A stretch of DNA of 64,000 nucleotides from Tragulus kanchil (lineage: Eukaryota > Chordata > Mammalia > Artiodactyla > Tragulidae). The stretch covers positions 176,005,479-176,069,478 of the forward strand of contig JAIOJX010000032.1 in NCBI GenBank assembly GCA_022376925.1, written 5' to 3'. Below are positions 47,025 to 55,940 of the stretch, one piece after another; within the stretch, counting starts at the first letter, position 1; every line of letters begins with the position of its first letter. The position numbers were made by a program, and so were the translations under genes. Under the pieces are notes generated by a model. The model was not told where the DNA came from. It saw only the letters and a list, made by a program, of their open reading frames with translations, and searched no databases.

Positions 47025-47307
47025 CTTGAACTTTTGACCCATAGAACTCTAAGATAATAAATATATGTTGTTTAAGCCACCGAGTTCATGGTCATTTGTT
47101 ATAGCAGCCCTGAGAATCTAATAGGGCTACATTCATCACCTGAAAGAAAGCGTATAACTGTTCTCTGTGCCGTAGATCAAGAAGCATCATGGGTAGAATG
47201 CAGCAGAGTTTCAATCCTAAAAAGATTCCTTTTCAGAAAGGGAGAAGGGGGCAGATTAAGATAGTACTGCATCACATTTCAATATGCTGAGTAGCCCTTT
47301 GGAGAGC
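47025..47307. other. Short unique stretch
   Basis: No gene recognised. Confidence 0.5.
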
Positions 47308-47492
47308 TTGGGAGCCAGGCTGCCTGGATTCTAATGCAAAACGTGTCACTAGCTAGCTGTATGGCCTTAGGAAATTTACCCAACCTCTCTGGACCTCAGT
47401 TCTTTAAACTAAGAAATAGGGAATCACAATACTGATGCAGGTGCTGTGTGAAGACAGAATGAGTTAACATAGGTAAGCATTAACACAGCACC
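47308..47492 (+). mobile_element. MIR SINE
   Basis: The best-preserved MIR in the window: GAGCCAGGCTGCCTGGATTC, GTCACTAGCTAGCTGTATGG, CCAACCTCTCTGGACCTCAG, AAACTAAGAAATAGGGAATC, GAATGAGTTAACATAGGTAA and CACAGCACCTGG, all in consensus order. Confidence 0.92.
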
Positions 47493-47506
47493 TGGTATTC
47501 AATCTG

Positions 47507-47708
47507 TTCTCTGGTGGATCCGAGGAAGAAGAATCTGTCTGTCAATGCAGGAGACACAGGTTTGATCTCTGGCTTGGGAAGTTCCCTTGGAGAAAGAAAT
47601 GGCAACTCACTTTAGTACTCTTGCCTAGAAAATCCCATGACAAAGGAGCCTGGTGGCCTACAGTCACAGAAGAGTTGGACAGGACCTAACAACTAAACAA
47701 CAGCAACA
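47507..47708 (+). mobile_element. Bov-tA SINE
   Basis: Plus strand, slightly decayed head (TTCTCTGGTGGATCC), GTCAATGCAGGAGACACAGG, GAAAGAAATGGCAACTCACT and a CAACAGCAACAA tail. It lies 14 bp right of the MIR. Confidence 0.92.
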
Positions 47709-48249
47709 AATTTATGCTGAGCATTTAGTTGGGAGGGAAATAAGAAAAAGGTTTGAAACATTTGTAATGTGGAAAGAACTGAATCCAGGAGGTCAGGGTC
47801 AAGTTACAGCTCATTAAAACGAAGAGCCATTTATTAATTTCTTTAGTCTTTGGTTACCTTTCCTTAAAGAAAATGGAGCTACCTAATGGTGTTTCTGTAA
47901 GGTTGAAATGTGGTGACATAGGCAGACGTCGCTCTCTAGTTCACATGAGGCGCATACACTGCGTGCATCATGGATTGTGAACCCCTAGTCTCTGCATCAC
48001 AATTCATTCTCCCCTACTTGCTCCTTTGTACTTTTGAGGAGCTTTGAGGATCTTTCCCCATCTCCATTTTTCTAAAAGTTGCAGCCCCTGCTTTTTTTTT
48101 TTTTTATTATCCATTGTTCAAGGCACTCCAAAGGATTTTTTAAAGTTGCTTTTTGAAGTTTTTTTAATTCCTGAATAATGTGAGTGATTTATTTATGGAG
48201 TAAATATGGAGTTATTGCTTTCAATATTAAGGAACATTTTCCATTTTTT

Positions 48250-48579
48250 TTTTTTTTAAAGATTTATTTATTTATTTATTTATTTTGGGCGGGGGTCGGG
48301 TTGGGGAGGGAGGGGAGCAGGCGGGCCACTTCTATTGGTCTTTCATTTCTCTACATCCGTCTTTGTTCTTTGGCTCCTGTGGGCCTCCCATCGTGGTGGC
48401 GTCTGTTGTCGCAGAGCGCCGGCTCTGGGCGCATGCGCTCCAGAGCTCCGGCTCGGTAATTGGACACATCAGTCCAGCTGCTCCGCGGCACGTGGGATCT
48501 TCCCAGGCCAAGGCTCGAACCGGCGCCCCTTGCACTGCAAGGCGGTGTCCTTACCCACTGGACCACCAGGGGAAGCCCC
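48250..48579 (-). mobile_element. Unusual tRNA-Glu SINE, full length
   Basis: The best full-length copy, about 330 bp, minus strand. Head: A box as CTGGTGGTCCAGTGGGTAAG; B box intact as GGTTCGAGCC. Body: ACTGATGTGTCCAATTACCG, AGCCGGAGCTCTGGAGCGCA, TGCGCCCAGAGCCGGCGCTC, GACAACAGACGCCACCACGA and AATAGAAGTGGCCCGCC. Then a C-rich block and an (AAAT)n tail. A perfect 15-bp target duplication, CATTTTCCATTTTTT, lies at 48235-48249 and 48580-48594. Confidence 0.95.
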
Positions 48580-48698
48580 CATTTTCCATTTTTTAACCGA
48601 CTTTTTTAATGCTATGTCCCATGTAACAGGCATAGATATCACATATATTTAAGATTGATATGAATTGTTAACATATTCTCTATCTTTCTGCATGCATG

Positions 48699-48908
48699 AA
48701 TGCAAACTCACTTCAGTTGTATTCCACTCTTTGCGACCCCATGGACTGTAGCCTACCAGGTTTCTCTGTCCATGGGATTTTCTAGGCAAAACTACTGGAG
48801 TGAGTTTCCATTTCCTTCTCCAGGGGGTCTTCCAGCCCCAGGAATCAAACTAGTGCCTCTTATGTCTCCTGAATTGGCAGGTGAGTTCGTTATGCCACCT
48901 GGAAAGCA
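48699..48908 (-). mobile_element. Bov-tA SINE
   Basis: Minus strand: ACTCTTTGCGACCCCATGGA, ACTACTGGAGTGAGTTTCC core and a decayed head (ATGCCACCTGGAAAGC). Confidence 0.92.
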
Positions 48909-49358
48909 GAGCATCTCATTCTTGAGTGCAGACATTTCATAATGCATTTAAGCTTTGCTTTGGCTACCTTTCCTTAAAGAAAATGGAGCTACCTAATGGT
49001 GTTTCTGTAAGGTTGAAATGTGGTGACATAGGCAGACGTCGCTCTCTAGTTCACATGAGGCGCATACACTGCGTGCATCATGGATTGTGAACCCCTAGTC
49101 TCTGCATCACAATTCATTCTCCCCTACTTGCTCCTTTGTACTTTTGAGGAGCTTTGAGGATCTTTCCCCATCTCCATTTTTCTAAAAGTTGCAGCCCCTG
49201 CTTTTTTTTTTTTTATTATCCATTGTTCAAGGCACTCCAAAGGATTTTTTAAAGTTGCTTTTTGAAGTTTTTTTAATTCCTGAATAATGTGAGTGATTTA
49301 TTTATGGAGTAAATATGGAGTTATTGCTTTCAATATTAAGGAACATTTTCCATTTTTT

Positions 49359-49688
49359 TTTTTTTTAAAGATTTATTTATTTATTTATTTATTTTGGGCG
49401 GGGGTCGGGTTGGGGAGGGAGGGGAGCAGGCGGGCCACTTCTATTGGTCTTTCATTTCTCTACATCCGTCTTTGTTCTTTGGCTCCTGTGGGCCTCCCAT
49501 CGTGGTGGCGTCTGTTGTCGCAGAGCGCCGGCTCTGGGCGCATGCGCTCCAGAGCTCCGGCTCGGTAATTGGACACATCAGTCCAGCTGCTCCGCGGCAC
49601 GTGGGATCTTCCCAGGCCAAGGCTCGAACCGGCGCCCCTTGCACTGCAAGGCGGTGTCCTTACCCACTGGACCACCAGGGGAAGCCCC
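49359..49688 (-). mobile_element. Unusual tRNA-Glu SINE (copy of 48250-48579)
   Basis: Duplicate carried by D15 with the same target duplications. Confidence 0.95.
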
Positions 49689-49807
49689 CATTTTCCATTT
49701 TTTAACCGACTTTTTTAATGCTATGTCCCATGTAACAGGCATAGATATCACATATATTTAAGATTGATATGAATTGTTAACATATTCTCTATCTTTCTGC
49801 ATGCATG

Positions 49808-50017
49808 AATGCAAACTCACTTCAGTTGTATTCCACTCTTTGCGACCCCCACGGACTGTAGCCTACCAGGTTTCTCTGTCCATGGGATTTTCTAGGCAAA
49901 ACTACTGGACTGAGTTTCCATTTCCTTCTCCAGGGGGTCTTCCAGCCCCAGGAATCAAACTAGTGCCTCTTATGTCTCCTGAATTGGCAGGTGAGTTCGT
50001 TATGCCACCTGGAAAGC
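49808..50017 (-). mobile_element. Bov-tA SINE (copy of 48699-48908)
   Basis: Duplicate carried by D15. Confidence 0.92.
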
Positions 50018-50079
50018 AGAGCATCTCATTCTTGAGTGCAGACATTTCATAATGCATTTAAGCTTTGCTTTGTAGAAAG

Positions 50080-50725
50080 TATATATTTTGTCTATATTTT
50101 TTTTATCACTTTTTCCTCTTTTGAGGTAAAATTTTCATTCAACGAAATGAACAAATCTTAAACATACTGCTTGATGAGTTTTAATCAATGTATTCACCCA
50201 AGTAGCCAAAAGTAATATTGTGATATATAACACTGCCCACACCGAGGAAAGTTCTCTCATGAACCCTCCCAGTGACAACCCACCTCCACCCCACCCTAAA
50301 GCAGCTAACATTCTGGTTTTTTTTTTCACTCCCCCTCCATGCTAGTTTGGGCTGTTCTTAAGCTGTATATCAAAGAAATCTTTTTAATATGTTGTCTTTT
50401 GTTGCCTTGACATGTTTTTGAGATTTATCCACATTTCTGCACGTATCAGTAGCCCTGTTTCTTTTTTTCCTCATTATTCTGTTGTATCAGCACAGCACCA
50501 TCTGTTTATCCATTGCCCCCTTCATGGACCCCTGGCCTATTTCCAGTTTGGGGCTATTGTAAATAAAGGTGATGCAAACATATTCTTTAATTCTTTGTGT
50601 GTGTGTGTGTGTGTGTGTGTTTCCATTTGTCCTGGGTAAATACCTAGCAGTAGAACTTCTGGTGTACATGTTGATCTGGTGTACATGTCTGTTAGCCATT
50701 TTTGTTGTATTATTTGTCTTTGTAT
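50080..50725. mobile_element. L1 LINE fragment (L1M-type)
   Basis: Old L1-derived sequence: TTTTGAGGTAAAATTTTCAT, TGTTTATCCATTGCCCCCTT, GGGGCTATTGTAAATAAAGG, CTGGGTAAATACCTAGCAGT and GTCTGTTAGCCATTTTTGTT. This block order is typical of mammalian L1M 3' regions, the same kind as 20005-20440. It contains a (GT)n run at 50597-50620. No coding capacity. Confidence 0.85.
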
Positions 50726-50746
50726 TAATTTGTGCAATCAATCTGT

Positions 50747-51028
50747 AGCTTCCCCTGTGACTCAGTTGGTAAAGAACTTGCCTGATAATTCAGGAGACAC
50801 GGGTTTGATCCCTGGGTAAGAAAGACCACCTGAAGTAGGAAACGGCTGACCACTCTAGCATTCTGACTAGGGAAATCCCATGGACAGAGCTGACTTACTG
50901 GAAAAGACTCTGATGCTCAGAAGGATTTAAGGCAAAAAGGGAAGAGGGTGACAAAGAATGAGATAGTTAAAGGAAACCCCATGGGGACAGGCCATGGGAT
51001 CTCAAAAGAGTCAGACACAACTTAGATA
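50747..51028 (+). mobile_element. Composite: Bov-tA head joined to BovB 3' segment
   Basis: 50747-50890 is a Bov-tA head and body (AGCTTCCCCTGTGACTCAGT to CCCATGGACAGAGC). From 50891 it continues as BovB 3' sequence (TGACTTACTGGAAAAGACTC, GATGCTCAGAAGG, GGGTGACAAAGAATGAGATA) and ends in the tail shared by both families (AAAAGAGTCAGACACAACTT). Ordinary Bov-tA lacks the BovB middle part. Confidence 0.85.
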
Positions 51029-51065
51029 ATATTGATTTATATGGTTCTTTGAATATCTTAGAATA

Positions 51066-51067
<2 letters not shown>

Positions 51068-51099
<32 letters not shown>
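51068..51099. repeat. (CA)n microsatellite
   Basis: About 16 CA units, 40 bp beyond the composite element. Confidence 0.95.
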
Positions 51100-51102
<3 letters not shown>

Positions 51103-51204
51103 CTGTGATATGCATACAGACACTTGGTAAAAATGCTAATATATTCCTAATTCTTGAGACATTTTTAACTCCAATTCTTTTTTATTTATAACTAGTAAAG
51201 TGAA

Positions 51205-51471
51205 TACGTTAGTTGCTCAGTAGTGTCTGAATTTGCAACCCCATGGACTGCAGCATGCCAGGCTTCCCTGTCCTTCACCATCTCCCAAAATTTGCTCAAA
51301 CTTATGTTTATTGAGTCAGTGATGCCATCCAATCATCTCATCCTATCACCCCCTTGCCGTCCAGTCCTCTGTTTTTCCCAGCATCCAGGTTTTCTCCAAT
51401 GAGTCGTCTCTTCACATCAAGTCACCAAAGCAGTGGAACTTCAGCTCCAGCATCAGTCCTTCCAGCGAATC
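51205..51471 (-). mobile_element. BovB (RTE) 3' end, minus strand
   Basis: Contains TTGCAACCCCATGGACTGCA, CACCATCTCCCAAAATTTGC, GAGTCAGTGATGCCATCCAA and CCAGCATCAGTCCTTCCAGC. It is 5'-truncated at its right end, where a second, similar BovB copy begins. Confidence 0.9.
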
Positions 51472-51835
51472 AAGTCAGTTCAGTCTCTCAGTCGTGTCCA
51501 GGTCTTTGCAACCCCATGGACTGTGGCACTTCAGGCTTCCTTGTCTTTCACCATCTCCCAGAGCTTACTCAAACCCATGTCCATTGACTCAGTGATGCCA
51601 ACAAACCATCTTGTCCTCTGTCCTCCCCTTCTCCTTATGCCTGTATTTTTCCCAGCATCAAGGTCTTTTCAATGAGTCATTTCTTCTCATCAGGTGGCCA
51701 AATTATTGTAGCTTCAGCTTCAGCATCAGTCCTTCCAATGAATATTTAAGGTGGATTTCCTTTAGGATTGACTGGTTTGATCTCTTTTCAGTCGAAGGGG
51801 CTCTCAAGAGTCTTCTCCGGCACTGCAATTACCTT
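51472..51835 (-). mobile_element. BovB (RTE) 3' end, minus strand, second unit
   Basis: A second BovB 3' end in the same orientation, extending further upstream into the LINE: TTCAGTCTCTCAGTCGTGTC, TCAATGAGTCATTTCTTCTC, GGCCAAATTATTGTAGCTTC, TTTCCTTTAGGATTGACTGG and CTCTCAAGAGTCTTCTCC. Its sequence differs from the first, so this is not one of the 1.1-kb duplications. Confidence 0.9.
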
Positions 51836-52419
51836 GGATCTGGAAATTTCCAAGCTCTACTGTATAAAGACTAAAGTCCAGGTGTCTTTTCTCTGGCAGA
51901 GTAGAGTTAAAAACAAACAACAAACAAATCTGAGATTCAATTCTTTTAGCTAATCCTCTTCCTCTTTTAAGTCCAAATTTGAATCTGGCCTTCAAAGCTA
52001 ATGATGGTCCCATGCTCAGCCTCCCAAGGTACCCCATGCACATCTCCATGTCCTTCTGGCCTCCTTCCTCCACGTCCTTTTGTGTCACATTAGCTGTTTG
52101 GCCAAGTAAGTTGCTGTCCTTCCCCCTCTTCTCCAAAATCCAAATGTCTGACACCATTCATGTGTTTGTTCCTGTCTCTCTGGCTTCCTTTGTCTTTGTA
52201 GACACATATTTTTTTATTCTTTTTATTCTTTGCCCAGTGATATTATGGGAGGAAACTTAGATGACCAATGTGCTTCATGCTCCTTCTAAATGTACTAGTC
52301 ATGTCAGTTTAAGCTTGTTTCTGTCCAACATACAGGTAAGACCCGTGAACACAGGGTCATTTTCTCTTGCCAGTAGTTTACACATGGCAGATACATAATT
52401 ACTCAATATTCACTGACAG
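51836..52419. other. Unique non-coding stretch
   Basis: No gene recognised. A minus-strand 117-codon frame at 51804-52157 has no domain. D16 begins at 52050. Confidence 0.5.
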
Positions 52420-52664
52420 GACTGATGATGAAGTTGAAGCTCCAATACTCTGGCCATTTGATACAGAGAGGTGACCCTAATGCTCAGAAAAATTGAAGGC
52501 AAAAGGAGAAGGGGTAAATAGAGGATGAGATGGTTAGATAGCATCACTGAGTCAATGGACATGAAATTGAGCAGAATCCAGGAGATACTGAAGGTCAGGG
52601 AAGGTCACAGTTCATGGCGTTGCAAAGTGTCAGACATGACTTAGTGACTGAACACCAACAACAA
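52420..52664 (+). mobile_element. BovB 3' end
   Basis: Plus strand: GACTGATGATGAAGTTGAAG, AATACTCTGGCCATTTGATA, AAGGAGAAGGGG, GAGGATGAGATGGTTAGATA, and tail CAGACATGACTTAGTGACTG with CAACAACAA. Confidence 0.92.
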
Positions 52665-53593
52665 GGTGCATAAATAACATTTGTTGAGCTGAGTTGAATT
52701 AAGTTCTTGTGCTTCTTTGAGAGGCAGAGCATATCCTAACCTAGTTGGTGGTGAAGAGAATCTAAAAATTGTCCCCCTTATGATTCCAGAGCATGGATTC
52801 TGGGTAACATACTCTGACAGGACTGAGCACCCTTTCCTACTAGGAGACTCTGCTGGGACCCAGCTTCTCCTTTATCTTCTCCTGACTCTGAAGCAGGTTG
52901 TAGGCAGGTACTCCCAGGTCTCCAGTGAGCTTTGCTATGGTTTTCAGTCTTACTACCTTGAATATCTTCATAGCACTGAGCTTTGGGGCCCGTGCTTATT
53001 TTCCTGTTTTCATTACAGGCTGCCACTGGGTTCTCATAAGGCAAATTGGCCCTAAGTCTTAACAAACAAAGAGCCTCTCCTAGTGTTTTGAAATAATTAT
53101 CTCCAAGAGGGAATGAGGCAGTCCATCCATTGTCAGTCCTCAGTGACACCATGACTGGTGTGCAGTATTTAGAAGATTAATAACATCTGCTTTTAAAATC
53201 ATTTTGCAGACCCCGGGGCCTCAAGTCCTTCTGCCTCCTTCCTCCACGTCCTTTTGTGTCACATTAGCTGTTTGGCCAAGTAAGTTGCTGTCCTTCCCCC
53301 TCTTCTCCAAAATCCAAATGTCTGACACCATTCATGTGCTTGTTCCTGTCTCTCTGGCTTCCTTTGTCTTTGTAGACACATATTTTTTTATTCTTTTTAT
53401 TCTTTGCCCAGTGATATTATGGGAGGAAACTTAGATGACCAATGTGCTTCATGCTCCTTCTAAATGTACTAGTCATGTCAGTTTAAGCTTGTTTCTGTCC
53501 AACATACAGGTAAGACCCGTGAACACAGGGTCATTTTCTCTTGCCAGTAGTTTACACATGGCAGATACATAATTACTCAATATTCACTGACAG

Positions 53594-53838
53594 GACTGAT
53601 GATGAAGTTGAAGCTCCAATACTCTGGCCATTTGATACAGAGAGGTGACCCTAATGCTCAGAAAAATTGAAGGCAAAAGGAGAAGGGGTAAATAGAGGAT
53701 GAGATGGTTAGATAGCATCACTAAGTCAATGGACATGAAATTGAGCAGAATCCGGGAGATACTGAAGGTCAGGGAAGGTCACAGTTCATGGCGTTGCAAA
53801 GTGTCAGACATGACTTAGTGACTGAACACCAACAACAA
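53594..53838 (+). mobile_element. BovB 3' end (copy of 52420-52664)
   Basis: Duplicate carried by D16, with two SNP-like differences (GAGTCA/AAGTCA and CCAGG/CCGGG). Confidence 0.92.
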
Positions 53839-54538
53839 GGTGCATAAATAACATTTGTTGAGCTGAGTTGAATTAAGTTCTTGTGCTTCTTTGAGAGGCA
53901 GAGCATATCCTAACCTAGTTGGTGGTGAAGAGAATCTAAAAATTGTCCCCCTTATGATTCCAGAGCATGGATTCTGGGTAACATACTCTGACAGGACTGA
54001 GCACCCTTTCCTACTAGGAGACTCTGTTGGGACCCAGCTTCTCCTTTATCTTCTCCTGACTCTGAAGCAGGTTGTAGGCAGGTACTCCTAGGTCTCCAGT
54101 GAGCTTTGATCTGGTTTTCAGTCTTACTACCTTGAATATCTTCATAGCACTGAGCTTTGGGGCCCGTGCTTATTTTCCTGTTTTCATTACAGGCTGCCAC
54201 TGGGTTCTCATAAGGCAAATTGGCCCCAAGTCTTAACAAACAAAGAGCCTCTCCTAGTGTTTTGAAATAATTATCTCCAAGAGGGAATGAGGCAGCCCAT
54301 CCATTGTCAGTCCTCAGTGACACCATGACTGGTGTGCAGTATTTAGAAGATTAATAACATCTGCTTTTTAAAATCATGGTTGGTTGCAGACCCCGGGGCT
54401 CACATCAAACATATGGGGTGTTTTGTATGCACTATATGCAGGCAAATTCTACACAGCCAAGGCCACTGACTAGAGAAAATGCTGTAACCATAACATTAGT
54501 ATCCTTTTATAGATGACCTTGTATAAAACGGACATGTG

Positions 54539-54743
54539 CTGTTCTCAGTCACGTAGTTTTGGTTGACTGTTTGTGGCCCGTGGACTATAGCTTGCCAAGC
54601 TCTCTGTTCATGCGGATTCTCTAGGCAAGAATACTGGAGTGAGTTGTCATGCCCTCCTCCAGGGGATCTTCTAGACCCAGGGATCAAACCCAGGTCTCTT
54701 GCATTGTAGGCAGATTCTTTACCAACTGAGCTACCAGGAAAGC
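54539..54743 (-). mobile_element. Bov-tA SINE
   Basis: Minus strand: TGACTGTTTGTGGCCCGTGG, CAAGAATACTGGAGTGAGTT, GGGATCAAACCCAGGTCTC and ACTGAGCTACCAGGAAAGCC head. Confidence 0.93.
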
Positions 54744-54807
54744 CTAAGATGGACATACTGACCCAATAAAGTACTATACTTCTATCTTAAAAATCAGCAT
54801 ATGGAAT

Positions 54808-54952
54808 GGGTACTATTATTTCCACTTAGCTTAAAGGGAAATGCTAAAGATCCAAGAGATTTTAAACTGATCTAGCTTGCGAATGAGACTGAGCCATGAA
54901 GCCAGGATTTAAACCCAAGGAATGTGATTCCAAACAGGACTCTTTCAACTCT
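54808..54952 (-). mobile_element. Antisense MIR-like fragment
   Basis: Contains TATTTCCACTTAGCTTAAAG, GCCATGAAGCCAGGATTTAA and ACCCAAGGAATGTGATTCCA, resembling antisense MIR 3' sequence. Further copies near 55967-56111 and 57057-57200 arise by D17 and D18. Confidence 0.65.
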
Positions 54953-55697
54953 CTCAGCCTGTTTCCAATTTTGGATCAACAGGGCACATTCAGAAGCCAA
55001 GAGTTTACAGAACATCCTTGATGAGACAGGACCATTCCCTGATTTATTTAATCATCTCCCCCTCCTCTGTTAAACACATCCTCAAGAGCAGACTGTGCCC
55101 ACAGCTACGTTTTCATCCCTGGAGCAGGATCTGCATCTGCTTCCTGACGTTGAGTCAAATGACTCTTGTAATTTGCAGATCACGAGCTTCCATCAAGAGC
55201 TTCCAGCTCCTTATTTGACTCTGAAGCAGGTTGTAGGCAGGTACTCCCAGGTCTCCAGTGAGCTTTGCTATGGTTTTCAGTCTTACTACCTTGAATATCT
55301 TCATAGCACTGAGCTTTGGGGCCCGTGCTTATTTTCCTGTTTTCATTACAGGCTGCCACTGGGTTCTCATAAGGCAAATTGGCCCCAAGTCTTAACAAAC
55401 AAAGAGCCTCTCCTAGTGTTTTGAAATAATTATCTCCAAGAGGGAATGAGGCAGTCCATCCATTGTCAGTCCTCAGTGACACCATGACTGGTGTGCAGTA
55501 TTTAGAAGATTAATAACATCTGCTTTTAAAAATCATGGTTGGTTGCAGACCCTGGGGCTCACATCAAACATATGGGGTGTTTTGTATGCACTATATGCAG
55601 GCAAATTCTACACAGCCAAGGCCACTGACTAGAGAAAATGCTGTAACCATAACATTAGTATCCTTTTATAGATGACCTTGTATAAAACGGACATGTG

Positions 55698-55902
55698 CTG
55701 TTCTCAGTCACTTAGTTTTGTTTGACTGTTTGTGGCCCCGTGGACTATAGCTTGCCAAGCTCTCTGTTCATGCGGATTCTCTAGGCAAGAATACTGGAGT
55801 GAGTTGTCATGCCCTCCTCCAGGGGATCTTCTAGACCCAGGGATCAAACCCAGGTCTCTTGCATTGTAGGCAGATTCTTTACCAACTGAGCTACCAGGAA
55901 AG
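55698..55902 (-). mobile_element. Bov-tA SINE (copy of 54539-54743)
   Basis: Duplicate carried by D17; small differences at GGCCCGTGG versus GGCCCCGTGG and CACGTAG versus CACTTAG. Confidence 0.93.
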
Positions 55903-55940
55903 CCTAAGATGGACATACTGACCCAATAAAGTACTATACT

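Larger units (their letters stand above)
47850..50071. repeat. Tandem duplication D15, period 1109-1110 bp
   Basis: Copy 1 is 47850-48959 and copy 2 is 48960-50071. A poly-T run near 48092 is one base shorter in copy 2, and a C run and one base differ in the Bov-tA (48737/49846). Both carry the well-preserved SINE with its 15-bp target duplication. Confidence 0.97.
52050..54394. repeat. Tandem duplication D16, period 1174-1175 bp
   Basis: Copy 1 is 52050-53219 and copy 2 is 53225-54394. Run-length differences appear at both ends (CTGGCC versus CTGCC at the start; missing bases before TTGCAGACCCCGGGG at the end of copy 1). There are also SNP-like differences in the interior, for example CCCAGG/CCTAGG and GCTATGG/GATCTGG near 52916/54090. 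Confidence 0.96.

Noticed and set aside
48520..48579. tRNA gene at the SINE heads
   Set aside because: The A and B boxes are present, but no cloverleaf with a plausible anticodon arm and mature tRNA end is kept. These are tRNA-derived SINE heads.
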